Part shown: piece by piece, positions 7,784 to 15,789 of the stretch
How positions within the stretch are numbered: the first letter of the stretch is position 1
How the letters are laid out: each line of letters opens with the position of its first letter
Source: Hyphomicrobiales bacterium
GTDB taxonomy: Bacteria > Pseudomonadota > Alphaproteobacteria > Rhizobiales > Aestuariivirgaceae
Assembly: GCA_016710435.1 (NCBI GenBank)
Contig: JADJVV010000001.1
Coordinates: forward strand, 372,001 to 436,000
Length of the DNA stretch: 64,000 nucleotides
Reading direction: 5' to 3'
Program-made: the position numbers and the translations under genes
The notes under the pieces: generated by a model
Database searches by the model: none
The model's input: only the letters and a program-made list of their open reading frames with translations
Told to the model about the DNA's origin: nothing

Positions 7784-7915
7784 GGGGCTGATGATATGCC
7801 GCATCATCCCCGCCGCCAACAACCCAGGCGGCAATTCGTCCGCGCTGGCTCCACGCATGAGGTTTGCCTGACCGCGTGGGCAGGCGTAAAAGACCTGCAA
7901 CCGAAGGAGATCATC

Positions 7916-9220
7916 ATGAACGCACCCATCACCGCACCCATTGGCTCAAACAAGGAATGGGTGGAGCGCCGCGCCAAGGCCGTCTCGCGCGGCATCGGCA
8001 TGGGCGCGCCCGTGATGGCGGCCAAGGCCGAGAATTCCGAGATCTGGGACATTGAAGGCAACCGCTACATCGATTTCGGCGGCGGCATCGCCGTGGTCAA
8101 CACCGGCCACCGCCACCCGTTGGTGATGAAGCGTGTCTATGAGCAGCTGGAGAAGGTGACGCACACCTGCGCCATGGTCATGCCCTACACGCCTTTCATC
8201 GAAGTCTGCGAAAAGCTGAACAAGGTCGCACCGATCTCCGGTGACAAGAAGGCAGCACTGGTGACGACCGGCGCGGAAGCCGTCGAGAACGCCATCAAGT
8301 TTGCTCGCGCCTATACCGGTCGCTCGGATGTCATCGCCTTCCATGGCGGCTTCCATGGCCGCACGCTGCTGGGCATGGCGCTCACGGGCAAGGTGGTGCC
8401 CTACAAGGCCAAGTTCGGCCCCATGCCGGGCGGCATCTGGCATGTGCCCTTCCCCGTCGCCCACAAGGGCATCACGGTGGAAGATGCGATCCACGCCATC
8501 GAATTGATCTTCAAGTGCGACGTGGAGCCGGAGCGCGTGGCCGCCATCATCATCGAGCCCGTGCAGGGCGAAGGTGGCTTCTATATCGCCCCCAAGGAGC
8601 TGATGGTGAAGCTGCGCGCCCTTTGCGACAAGCACGGCATCCTTCTCATCGCCGACGAAATCCAGACCGGCTTTGGCCGCACCGGCAAGTTCTTCGCCAT
8701 GGAACATTATGGTGTGGAGCCGGACCTGATGACATCGGCGAAGTCACTCGCGGGCGGCTTCCCGCTCGCGGCCGTGATCGGCAAGGCCAAGATCATGGAT
8801 GCGCCCGATCCGGGCGGCATCGGCGGCACCTATGCCGGCAACGCCATTGCCTGCGCCGCAGCCCTTGGCGTGTTTGACGCCTTCGAGCAGGAAGGCCTTC
8901 TGCAGAAGGCCGAGAAACAGGGCCAGCTCATCATGAAGCGCCTGCAGTCGATCAAGGCCAAGGGCAAGGGCATGCCCATGGGCGACGTGCGCGGCCTCGG
9001 CGCCATGTGCGCCTTCGAACTGGTGACCAAGCACGGCGGCAACGAACCGGACGCCGGTGGCGCCAAGGCGCTGGCCGCCAAGTGCCTGGAACGCGGCCTC
9101 CTCATCCTCACCTGCGGCGTCTATGCCGACACGGTGCGCATGCTGACGCCCCTCACCGCCAGCGAAGCAATCCTGACGGAAGGCCTGGATATTCTCGAGA
9201 GCGCGATCCTTGGGAATTGA
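7916..9220 (+). CDS. gabT: 4-aminobutyrate aminotransferase
   Basis: A 434-residue class III PLP aminotransferase. D247 (LLIADEIQTGFGRTG) and the PLP lysine K276 (TSAKSLAGGFPLA) are in place, as are TTGAEAVENAIKFAR and the FHGGFHGRT block. The overall pattern is that of GabT, which moves the amino group of GABA to 2-oxoglutarate to give succinate semialdehyde. The ATG at 7916 has GGAGAT 6 bp upstream (AAGGAGATCATC). The reading frame stays open 640 bp further upstream, but that stretch is only antisense to the amidase. No gabD is adjacent. Specificity for GABA rather than another omega-amino acid is likely, not certain. Confidence 0.9.
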   Translation: MNAPITAPIGSNKEWVERRAKAVSRGIGMGAPVMAAKAENSEIWDIEGNRYIDFGGGIAVVNTGHRHPLVMKRVYEQLEKVTHTCAMVMPYTPFIEVCEKLNKVAPISGDKKAALVTTGAEAVENAIKFARAYTGRSDVIAFHGGFHGRTLLGMALTGKVVPYKAKFGPMPGGIWHVPFPVAHKGITVEDAIHAIELIFKCDVEPERVAAIIIEPVQGEGGFYIAPKELMVKLRALCDKHGILLIADEIQTGFGRTGKFFAMEHYGVEPDLMTSAKSLAGGFPLAAVIGKAKIMDAPDPGGIGGTYAGNAIACAAALGVFDAFEQEGLLQKAEKQGQLIMKRLQSIKAKGKGMPMGDVRGLGAMCAFELVTKHGGNEPDAGGAKALAAKCLERGLLILTCGVYADTVRMLTPLTASEAILTEGLDILESAILGN

Positions 9221-9245
9221 GCCCCTGCGCTCCCCACACATCAGG

Positions 9246-9276
9246 CCGCCGCGCTCAATAGTGCGGCGGTCTTGTT
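9246..9276 (+). terminator. Weak terminator after gabT, overlapping the slyX end
   Basis: A 7-bp GC stem (CCGCCGC / GCGGCGG) with a 10-base loop is followed by TCTTGTT. It starts 26 bp after the gabT stop and overlaps the last codons of convergent slyX. The short U-tract makes it a weak prediction. Confidence 0.35.
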
Positions 9277-9458
9277 ACGGGCGGAGCGTCACGTGAATCA
9301 AGGGATTGCACTTCTTCATCAAGGCGCTGCAGCTGCCGCTCCAGCTTTTCAATTTTCTTCCATTGCGCCGTGATGACGTCGTTCAGATCAGCGATTGTCT
9401 TGTCCTGGTAGGCAATGCGCATCTCAAGGTCTTCGATGCGCTGTTCGACGGATGTCAT
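9255..9458 (-). CDS. slyX: SlyX family protein
   Basis: A 67-residue, mostly helical protein with the SlyX pattern: an N-terminal coiled coil (VEQRIEDLEMRIAYQDKTI, residues 4-22, continuing to about residue 45) and the short proline-rich tail ending PPHY. The PPHY ending is typical of SlyX. The biochemical role of SlyX is unknown. I chose MTSVEQRI as start because the family begins there; an upstream in-frame start would add 23 residues of no coiled-coil character. It is convergent with gabT and divergent from the GNAT gene. Confidence 0.85.
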   Translation of the reverse strand: MTSVEQRIEDLEMRIAYQDKTIADLNDVITAQWKKIEKLERQLQRLDEEVQSLDSRDAPPVTRPPHY

Positions 9459-9553
9459 GCCTTGTGCCTTTCCGGGTGAGGGGCGAATGGAAGTTGCCTT
9501 ACACAAGTGCGGCGATTGCCGCCACATCCCGCCCGCGGCATAACCCCGGGCCC

Positions 9554-10306
9554 ATGACCGACCTCGCCCTCACACAGGCTCTCGAAGAACGGCTGCTCAT
9601 TGTCTGGCCCGCGGTGACGACCCTCCTGCGCGAGGATTGGGCCGTCCGGTTTGCCAACGGCTATTCCGGACGCGCCAATTCGGCCTCCCCGCTTCGTCCG
9701 CGCGCCACGATCAGCGCCGGGTTTCTTGATGACGTCGAACAGTTCTACCGCGCCGCCGGACTGCCACCTCAGTTCCGCCTGACGCCGCTCGCCGAAATCG
9801 GAATGGAAGAACTGCTGGTGGCGCGCGGCTATCGCATCAAGGACCGCGCCATCACCATGACCGTGGCCTTGGAATCTGCGCCCTCAGGCGATCCGCGCGT
9901 GACGGTGGCGGACGTTCCGGAGGTGGGTTGGCTGCACGGCATTTCCGCCCGCCAGGAACCATCCAAGCGTTCGCCAGACCATCTCCATGCCATCACAAGC
10001 CGCATTTCCGTGCCTGCGGGCTTCGCCACGTTGCGGCTCAACGGAACAGACTGTGGCTTCGGCTTTTGCGCCATCGACCGTGGCTGGGCGGAAATCGGCC
10101 TGGTCGTGGTGGACGGCGCAGTGCGCGGCACGGGCCTTGGTCGTGTACTGGTGTCGTCCATCATGTCCTGGGCTGCAGCGCGTGGCGCCCGCAACGCCTT
10201 CCTGCAGGTGGACATCGAGAACACTCCGGCCTGCCGTCTCTACGGCAGCCTTGGCTTCACGCCCGTCTATGATTACGCAACGCTGGTCAAGGATCAGCCC
10301 AGATAG
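9554..10306 (+). CDS. GNAT family N-acetyltransferase
   Basis: A 250-residue protein whose C-terminal half is a GNAT fold: IGLVVVDGAVRGTGLGRVLV holds the acetyl-CoA pyrophosphate loop (R/Q-x-x-G-x-G/A) and LQVDIENTPACRLYGSLGF the last strands. The first ~120 residues resemble a degenerate second GNAT-like lobe, as in two-lobed members of the family. The acceptor substrate is unknown. ATG at 9554 fits the N-terminal pattern (MTDLALTQALEERL); the longer open frame to 9395 runs through slyX. Its last 13 bp overlap the convergent hemolysin III gene. Confidence 0.8.
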   Translation: MTDLALTQALEERLLIVWPAVTTLLREDWAVRFANGYSGRANSASPLRPRATISAGFLDDVEQFYRAAGLPPQFRLTPLAEIGMEELLVARGYRIKDRAITMTVALESAPSGDPRVTVADVPEVGWLHGISARQEPSKRSPDHLHAITSRISVPAGFATLRLNGTDCGFGFCAIDRGWAEIGLVVVDGAVRGTGLGRVLVSSIMSWAAARGARNAFLQVDIENTPACRLYGSLGFTPVYDYATLVKDQPR

Positions 10307-10947
10307 AGCCAGGCGATGCCGGTGAACTGGCAGGCCGCCGCAGTCACCACGAAGCCGTGCCAGATGGCGTTCTGGTACTTGAGGCGTTCCCACAGATAGA
10401 ACGGAACGCCTGCGGAATAGAAAAATCCACCAACTGCGATCAGCACCATTGTGATGAGGGGCAGCACGCCAAGAAAAGACTTTGCGGCAAAGATGCCGAC
10501 CCAGCCGAGGGCCAGATAGATGCCGATCGCAAGATTGTCGAAGCGTCCGGGCAGGAGAACCTTCATGATGACACCCGCAAGTGCGCCGCCCCACACGATC
10601 GCCGCGAGCGCTGACGCCAGCGCAGCGCTGGGCAACTGCATCAGCAGCGGCGTGTAGGTTCCAGCAATCATGATGTAGATGGCGGAGTGATCGAAGCGCC
10701 GCAAAATCCATTTGGCGGGCGAAGCGGGCGTGAAGTTGTAGGCGGCCGAAAAGCCCAGCATGGACACAAGCGCCACGAGATAGAGAACGAGCGCGGCAAC
10801 CTTTCCGCCGCCCGTATGCTGGGCATGGGCCAGCACATAGGCACCACCGGCGAGCGCGGCGATGATCCCGCCGCCATGGATGATGGCGTCCGCCAGCAGT
10901 TCATCGCGTCCGTACGGCCTTTGATGGGGGATGGGGTTGGCAACCAT
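10294..10947 (-). CDS. Hemolysin III / PAQR family membrane protein
   Basis: A 217-residue protein with about seven membrane helices and the HlyIII/PAQR markers: a first-helix histidine (DAIIHGGGIIAAL), the RFDHSAIYIMIAGTYTP block after the third helix, and a C-terminal IWHGFVVTAAACQF histidine. In PAQR proteins these three histidines bind zinc. Bacterial members are linked to membrane homeostasis; the hemolysin label is historical. The start at 10947 (MVANPIPHQRP) matches the usual short cytoplasmic N terminus. It is divergent from the LysE-type exporter, 98 bp between starts. Confidence 0.88.
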   Translation of the reverse strand: MVANPIPHQRPYGRDELLADAIIHGGGIIAALAGGAYVLAHAQHTGGGKVAALVLYLVALVSMLGFSAAYNFTPASPAKWILRRFDHSAIYIMIAGTYTPLLMQLPSAALASALAAIVWGGALAGVIMKVLLPGRFDNLAIGIYLALGWVGIFAAKSFLGVLPLITMVLIAVGGFFYSAGVPFYLWERLKYQNAIWHGFVVTAAACQFTGIAWLYLG

Positions 10948-11045
10948 GTCCGGCAATCTGGCGCAGCGACCGGGCTTCGTCAATTTGCAAGCAAGTTGAC
11001 AGTCAGGCCGTTGACGGACCCGGTGATTTGGGTTCATTTCCCGCC

Positions 11046-11663
11046 ATGTCCATCGACCATTACCTGGCCTTCGTCGCCGCCACCATGATCCTGCTGGTCA
11101 TTCCCGGCCCCACGATCCTGCTCGTCGTCTCCTATGCGCTGGGACAAGGCTGGCGCGCCGCGCTGCCCACGGCGATTGGCGTGGCGCTCGGCGATTTCAC
11201 TGCCATGACGCTGTCGCTCTTTGGCGTGGGTGCGCTGCTGATGACATCGGCCGTGTTGTTCACCGTGCTGAAATTCATTGGCGCGGCCTACCTGTTCTGG
11301 CTCGGCTTCAAGCTGTTCCGCGCCGGAGGCACATTGGATGCGCGGCCCATCACCGATGGGAAATCCACGGCAGCCATGGTGGGGCATGCCTGGCTGGTGA
11401 CGGCGCTCAATCCCAAGAGCATCACCTTCTTCGTGGCCTTTGTTCCGCAGTTCGTGGACCGCAGCGCGCCCTTTGCGCCCCAGGCCGCCGTGATGGTGGC
11501 GACGTTTGTCGTCCTCGCTTTCGCCAACGCCTTCACCTATGCCTTCGTGGCCACCCGCGCCCGGGCCACCTTTGCCAATGCGCGCGCCATCAAGATCTTC
11601 AACCGCACCGGCGGCACGCTGCTGATGGGTGCGGGCGTCGCCACCGCCGTGATCCGTACCTGA
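11046..11663 (+). CDS. LysE family translocator
   Basis: A 205-residue, six-helix inner-membrane protein. The N-terminal MILLVIPGPTILLVVSYALG contains the PGP signature of LysE/RhtB exporters, and the second half has LVTALNPKSITFFVAFVPQF, the conserved NPK motif. These proteins export amino acids such as lysine, threonine or homoserine lactone-type compounds; substrate unknown here. ATG at 11046 starts directly before the first helix. The deacetylase-like gene begins 8 bp after the stop, so the two are probably co-transcribed. Confidence 0.88.
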   Translation: MSIDHYLAFVAATMILLVIPGPTILLVVSYALGQGWRAALPTAIGVALGDFTAMTLSLFGVGALLMTSAVLFTVLKFIGAAYLFWLGFKLFRAGGTLDARPITDGKSTAAMVGHAWLVTALNPKSITFFVAFVPQFVDRSAPFAPQAAVMVATFVVLAFANAFTYAFVATRARATFANARAIKIFNRTGGTLLMGAGVATAVIRT

Positions 11664-11670
11664 TCGCCCC

Positions 11671-12447
11671 ATGATCTTTCGCAATGGCTTGTGTCACCTT
11701 GGGCGTGGCCTTCTCTGTCTCGCGCTGGCGGGCGCACTGCCACACGCCGTGGCCGCGCATCCGCTCAGCATTCCCCATCTTGCCCTCCCACAAGGGACAG
11801 GCCGCACCCCGCAGGTGGCGTTGACTCTGGACGCCTGCAGCGGTGCCACCGATACGCGCATCCTCCGCGTGCTGATCGACAATCAGCTGAAGGCAACGAT
11901 CTTCGCCACGGCGCGCTGGCTGAAACGCAATCCTGCCGCCCTCGCCGAGATCAACCTCCATCCCGATCTGTTTCGCGTGGAAAACCACGGCGCCCGCCAT
12001 CTCGCCGCCGTGCTGACACCCGGACGGGTTTATGGTGTTCGCACCGTGGGCTCAGCCCAGGGCCTCAAGAGTGAAATCGAAGACGGTGCCGCCGCCGTGA
12101 CGGCCGCAACGGGCCGCACGCCCCTCTGGTTCCGGGGGGCAACCGCAGAATACAGCAACGATGCCCTGCGCGAGATCGCGGCACGCGGCGAAACAGTGGC
12201 GGGCTTCTCGCTGCTGGGCGACGGCGGCGCGCTGTTTTCCGCCAGTCACGCGGCCGCCGCGATCTCCGCCGCCCATGATGGCGATGTCATCATCGCGCAC
12301 ATCAACCAGCCCGGCAAACCGGCGGGAGCGGGCGTGGCCAAGGGCGTGCTGGCGCTCAAGGCGAAGGGCTTCCGCTTTGTCTGGCTGGACGATGGCAAAC
12401 CCTTGGACCGCAGCCCTCAGATTGCGGCCCGCCCGGCGCTCCGCTGA
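11671..12447 (+). CDS. Polysaccharide deacetylase-like secreted protein
   Basis: A 258-residue protein with a Sec signal peptide (cleavage near residue 29, after HAVAA) and a NodB-like carbohydrate esterase 4 fold. Motif 1 is TLDACSG (D54) in place of the usual TFDDG, so the metal-binding second aspartate is missing; motif 2 is H106-x3-H110 in ENHGARH; later motifs are LWFRGATAEYS and GDVIIAHINQP. CE4 enzymes remove acetyl groups from peptidoglycan, chitin or other glycans in the periplasm. The altered motif 1 suggests a subfamily with different metal binding or activity. It lies 8 bp after the LysE gene. Confidence 0.75.
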   Translation: MIFRNGLCHLGRGLLCLALAGALPHAVAAHPLSIPHLALPQGTGRTPQVALTLDACSGATDTRILRVLIDNQLKATIFATARWLKRNPAALAEINLHPDLFRVENHGARHLAAVLTPGRVYGVRTVGSAQGLKSEIEDGAAAVTAATGRTPLWFRGATAEYSNDALREIAARGETVAGFSLLGDGGALFSASHAAAAISAAHDGDVIIAHINQPGKPAGAGVAKGVLALKAKGFRFVWLDDGKPLDRSPQIAARPALR

Positions 12448-12540
12448 GCGTTTTCTGCATGGGCAGGCGCGGTCAAACTGGACTCCTGCGCAGCATCGCA
12501 ATCATGCTACAGGGGGTGACGTTCAACAGGTGAGGTTCGC

Positions 12541-13926
12541 ATGACGAAACTGTCCAACATGGCTGTCCGCGATATTGAAACGGTCATTCATCCCTACACG
12601 AACCTGGCGCGGCACCGCGAGACCGGCCCCCTCATCCTCAATGAGGGGCGCGGCATCTACCTCTATGACGACAAAGGCAAGCGCTACATCGAAGGCATGG
12701 CCGGCCTGTGGTGCACCGCCTTGGGCTACGGCAACACGGAAGTGGCGGAAGCCGGCGCCGAGGCGCTGCGCCGCGTTTCCTTCACCCACGCCTTCTCCGG
12801 CAAGTCGCATGACGGACTGATCGAACTTTCCGAAAAGCTGAAGGAGATTTCACCGATCCCCACCTCCAAGGTGCTGTTCGGCTCGTCCGGCTCCGAAGCC
12901 AACGACATGCAGATCAAGCTGACGTGGTACTACAACAACGCCCGCGGCAAGCCCGAGAAGAAGAAGATCATCAGCCGCAATCGCGCCTATCACGGCGTCA
13001 CCATCGCCTCGGCCTCGCTCACCGGCCTGCCCTGGGTGCACAATGATTTCGACCTGCCCATCAAGAACGTGCTGCATACCTCGTGCCCGCACCACTACCG
13101 TTTCGCGCTGGACGGCGAGAGCGAGGAGGAATTCTCCACCCGCATGGCGAAGGATCTTGAAGACATGATCCTTCGTGAAGGGCCGGACACGGTGGCGGGA
13201 TTCATCGCCGAGCCCATCATGGGCGCGGGCGGTGTCATCACCCCGCCGAAGACATACTTCGACAAGATTGGCGAAGTGCTGCAGAAGTATGACGTGCGCT
13301 TCATTGCCGACGAAGTGATCTGTGGCTTCGGCCGCACGGGCAACTGGTTCGGCACGCAGACCTACAAGATGAAGGCCCAGTCCATCACCATGGCGAAGGC
13401 CCTCACCTCCGCCTACTTCCCGCTTTCGGCCTTGACCATCGAGGAAGACCTCTATCAGGCCATGCTCGATCAGAGCAGAAAGCTCGGAACCTTCGGCCAC
13501 GGCTACACCTACACGGCCCATCCCGTGGGTTGCGCCATCGCGCTGAAGGTGATCGAGATCTACGAGCGCGACAAGGTGATCGAGAACGCCGCCAAGGTGT
13601 CGAATGTCTTCCAGGCCCGCCTGAAAGCACTGGCCGACCACCCGCTGGTGGGCGAGGCCCGCGGCGACGGCCTGATCGGTGCTGTCGAACTGGTGGCCGA
13701 CAAGAAGACCAAGCGCAGCTTCGACTTCAAGAAGGGCGTAGGCCCCATGGCCTTGAAGATGATGGAGGACCTCGGCCTCATTGTCCGCAACGTGCAGGAT
13801 ACGATTGCCTTCTGTCCGCCGCTCATCATCACGACGGAAGAGGTGCACGCCATGTTCGACATCGTGGAAAAGGGCCTCGACCAGCTTGAAGGCCATGTCC
13901 GCAAGGAAAACCTGCGGACTGCCTGA
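12541..13926 (+). CDS. Class III omega-aminotransferase
   Basis: A 461-residue PLP fold-type I aminotransferase of the omega-amino acid:pyruvate group (long form). PLP contacts: GSSGSEAND (115-122), D257 in FIADEVICGFGRTGN and K286 in SITMAKALTSAYFPL. The substrate-side pattern (GMAGLWCTALGYG) is like that of broad amine:pyruvate and putrescine/taurine-type transaminases. AGGTGAGG lies just upstream of the ATG. The gene is distinct from gabT, sharing only the fold. A 10-bp stem-loop follows the stop. The amino donor cannot be told from sequence. Confidence 0.88.
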   Translation: MTKLSNMAVRDIETVIHPYTNLARHRETGPLILNEGRGIYLYDDKGKRYIEGMAGLWCTALGYGNTEVAEAGAEALRRVSFTHAFSGKSHDGLIELSEKLKEISPIPTSKVLFGSSGSEANDMQIKLTWYYNNARGKPEKKKIISRNRAYHGVTIASASLTGLPWVHNDFDLPIKNVLHTSCPHHYRFALDGESEEEFSTRMAKDLEDMILREGPDTVAGFIAEPIMGAGGVITPPKTYFDKIGEVLQKYDVRFIADEVICGFGRTGNWFGTQTYKMKAQSITMAKALTSAYFPLSALTIEEDLYQAMLDQSRKLGTFGHGYTYTAHPVGCAIALKVIEIYERDKVIENAAKVSNVFQARLKALADHPLVGEARGDGLIGAVELVADKKTKRSFDFKKGVGPMALKMMEDLGLIVRNVQDTIAFCPPLIITTEEVHAMFDIVEKGLDQLEGHVRKENLRTA

Positions 13927-13941
13927 TCTTCCTTAATATCA

Positions 13942-13977
13942 CAGGTGGCGGCATGGGCAGCACTCAACCGCCACCTG
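13942..13977 (+). terminator. Stem-loop after the omega-aminotransferase
   Basis: A perfect 10-bp stem (CAGGTGGCGG / CCGCCACCTG) with a 16-base loop starts 16 bp after the stop. There is no U-tract, so it may be a Rho-assisted terminator or an mRNA-stabilising hairpin. Confidence 0.4.
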
Positions 13978-14144
13978 AATCTCCGTATACGGAATAAAAC
14001 TTTCGTGGAGTCGCATCGGGTTTTGCGTGATGCACTTCTGCCACGGCACCGCCCGAAAACGGCAATCACAACGCTTGCGCCATTGCGGCTGAAAAATGGC
14101 GGGCGCAGCCTTCTGCCACTGGGGACGTTTGGCAGGAGTTGATC

Positions 14145-14867
14145 ATGAAGACGTATCTTTTGGCCGCCGTCGCGGTTTTCGCGTTGTCACCGGCCGCGCA
14201 TGCCGCCGATTTCATTCCCGACGCAGGTTATGACTGGACTGGTCTCTATGCCGGCCTCAACGCGGGCTACGCCTGGACGGATACATCCGGAACCGACATC
14301 GACGGCTGGACCGTCATCGACGGCGAAACGATCAACGCTGACGGTGGAGCATTCGTCGGCGGCGCGCAGCTCGGCTACAACTGGCAGTTCAACAGCCTTC
14401 TCGCAGGTGTCGAGACTGACATCAACTATGTGGGCGGCAGCGATACCGGCACCACGGTGAGCGCGCCCTTCGACAACCACGTGGAAAGCGACGGCGGCAT
14501 TCTCGGCACCTTGCGCCTGCGCGCCGGCTTCGCGGCAGACCGCTTCCTCGTCTACGGAACGGGCGGCCTCGCCTTCGGTGACATCGGCACCCACTGGTAC
14601 GATGATGGCGGCACCTTCGGCCTCGACACGGGATCCAACATGCGGGTCGGCTGGGCCGCGGGCGCCGGCGTGGAATATGCCGTGACCGACTCCGCCTCCG
14701 TCAAGCTGGAATACCTGCATTTCGATCTCGGCTCGGAAACCGAGAACGCCACCAACTTCCGCTTCGGCGGCGGCCCGCCCGCCAACTATTGCGGCACGCC
14801 CACCTGTTCGTTCCGGCTGAAGACCGCAGGTGATCTCCTGCGTATCGGCGTGAATTTCCAGTTCTGA
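14145..14867 (+). CDS. Outer-membrane beta-barrel protein (Omp25/31-like)
   Basis: A 240-residue protein with a clear signal peptide (1-20, cleaved after AAHA) and an eight-strand porin-like barrel. Characteristic pieces are the first strand YDWTGLYAGLNAGYAW, FVGGAQLGYNWQF, LRLRAGFAADRFLVYGTGGLA, VKLEYLHFDLG and a final strand ending in phenylalanine (LRIGVNFQF), as required for BAM insertion. This family is abundant in Rhizobiales outer membranes. AGGAG is 6 bp before the ATG; the 218-bp leader region upstream would carry its promoter. A terminator follows 14 bp after the stop. A pair of cysteines (CGTPTC) sits in an extracellular loop. Confidence 0.88.
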   Translation: MKTYLLAAVAVFALSPAAHAADFIPDAGYDWTGLYAGLNAGYAWTDTSGTDIDGWTVIDGETINADGGAFVGGAQLGYNWQFNSLLAGVETDINYVGGSDTGTTVSAPFDNHVESDGGILGTLRLRAGFAADRFLVYGTGGLAFGDIGTHWYDDGGTFGLDTGSNMRVGWAAGAGVEYAVTDSASVKLEYLHFDLGSETENATNFRFGGGPPANYCGTPTCSFRLKTAGDLLRIGVNFQF

Positions 14868-14880
14868 ACACGGCAAAAAG

Positions 14881-14915
14881 AAAAGGAAGGGCCGCGCGGG
14901 CAGCCCTTCCCTTTT
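14881..14915. terminator. Bidirectional terminator
   Basis: A stem AAAAGGAAGGGC / GCCCTTCC-C-TTTT (one bulged base) with a GC-rich 10-base loop lies between the convergent outer-membrane protein and EF-hand genes, giving a U-tract on both strands. Confidence 0.8.
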
Positions 14916-14931
14916 CCGTGGCTCCTGTCGA

Positions 14932-15699
14932 TCAGTTGGCGGACTGCGCCCGGAATTCCCAGACCGTCACCTTGCCATCCTTGTCGCTGTCGAGCGCCGC
15001 AAGGCGCGTCTTTGCGTCGGCGAAGAACTCGGCCTTGCTCAAGCCTGCGTTCTTGTCGGTATCGAGGGCGGCGAACTTGTCCTTGCGCACCTTGGCGACG
15101 GCATCAGCCTCGTCCTGGCTCAGGCCGAACCAGGCCCGCCAGCCCATGCCCCTGTTCATGCCGCGATGCTCGCCGCGACCGCCCCGGGTCGTGAACTCGC
15201 TCTCGCTCAGCGCGCCGTCTTTGTTGTCATCAAGGCGCATGAAGAAACGGTCGGCCAGCGTGGCGGCTTCTTCCTCGCCGATCACGCCGTCATTGTTGGC
15301 ATCGAGCATCATGCCGCCGCGCATCATGCCGTGCTTGCCGTGGCCACGGCCCATGCGGCCGTTGTATCCGTCATCGCCGCCATTGTCGGCGCTGTCGCCG
15401 TCGCCGCCGTTCCAGCCCCAGCGGCCGTCATTGCCCTGGCCATGGCCCCAGCCATGGTGGCGGCGGTGTCCCCACCAGCCCCAACCTTCATCAGCCTGAC
15501 CCATCTGGCCGTCATTCATTCCGGGACCACCATTCAAGTCATCGGGACCGGGCATGGCACCGGGGCCGGGTCCGGGCGTGCCCTGCTGGACCGCCGGCGG
15601 CGGCGCAGGAGGCGTGGCATTCTGGGCAAACACGGAACCGGCCGCGAGGGCCGAGGCACCGAGCAGAAGGCCCGTGAGGATTTTTGCAGGGGTTTTCAT
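14932..15699 (-). CDS. Secreted EF-hand calcium-binding protein
   Basis: A 255-residue protein with a signal peptide (1-25, AGSVFA) and four EF-hand loops in the C-terminal half: 133-144, 157-168, 213-224 and 237-248. Loops 1, 2 and 4 have D/D/N-or-D at positions 1, 3 and 5, Gly at 6 and Glu at 12; loop 3 has Ala at position 6 and is probably weaker. Between signal and EF-hands lies a low-complexity stretch (residues 28-130) rich in Gly, Pro, Trp, His and Asp. A periplasmic or extracytoplasmic calcium-binding or metal-buffering role is likely; no catalytic domain is visible. It is convergent with the outer-membrane protein gene and shares its terminator. Confidence 0.82.
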   Translation of the reverse strand: MKTPAKILTGLLLGASALAAGSVFAQNATPPAPPPAVQQGTPGPGPGAMPGPDDLNGGPGMNDGQMGQADEGWGWWGHRRHHGWGHGQGNDGRWGWNGGDGDSADNGGDDGYNGRMGRGHGKHGMMRGGMMLDANNDGVIGEEEAATLADRFFMRLDDNKDGALSESEFTTRGGRGEHRGMNRGMGWRAWFGLSQDEADAVAKVRKDKFAALDTDKNAGLSKAEFFADAKTRLAALDSDKDGKVTVWEFRAQSAN

Positions 15700-15789
15700 G
15701 GAAACACTCCGATTGTTGAAGTGCTCCTAAGACGCCCGGGCGGCGCGATTTCCGTCGCTACGCAACATTAAATCTCAGACAGGTTCGCC

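Noticed and set aside
7790..7808. GATGAT-N7-ATCATC repeat before the amidase
   Set aside because: Only 6-bp arms and no match to the BKACE palindrome beyond a shared spacer length; too weak to call an operator.
7274..7915. Long N-terminal extension of the gabT reading frame
   Set aside because: The extension is antisense to the amidase gene and has no GabT-like sequence; the ATG at 7916 has a good Shine-Dalgarno sequence.
13927..14144. Search for a small RNA or tRNA in the longest gene-free gap (218 bp)
   Set aside because: Apart from the stem-loop at 13942-13977 and the leader of the outer-membrane protein I see no tRNA-like fold or other feature.
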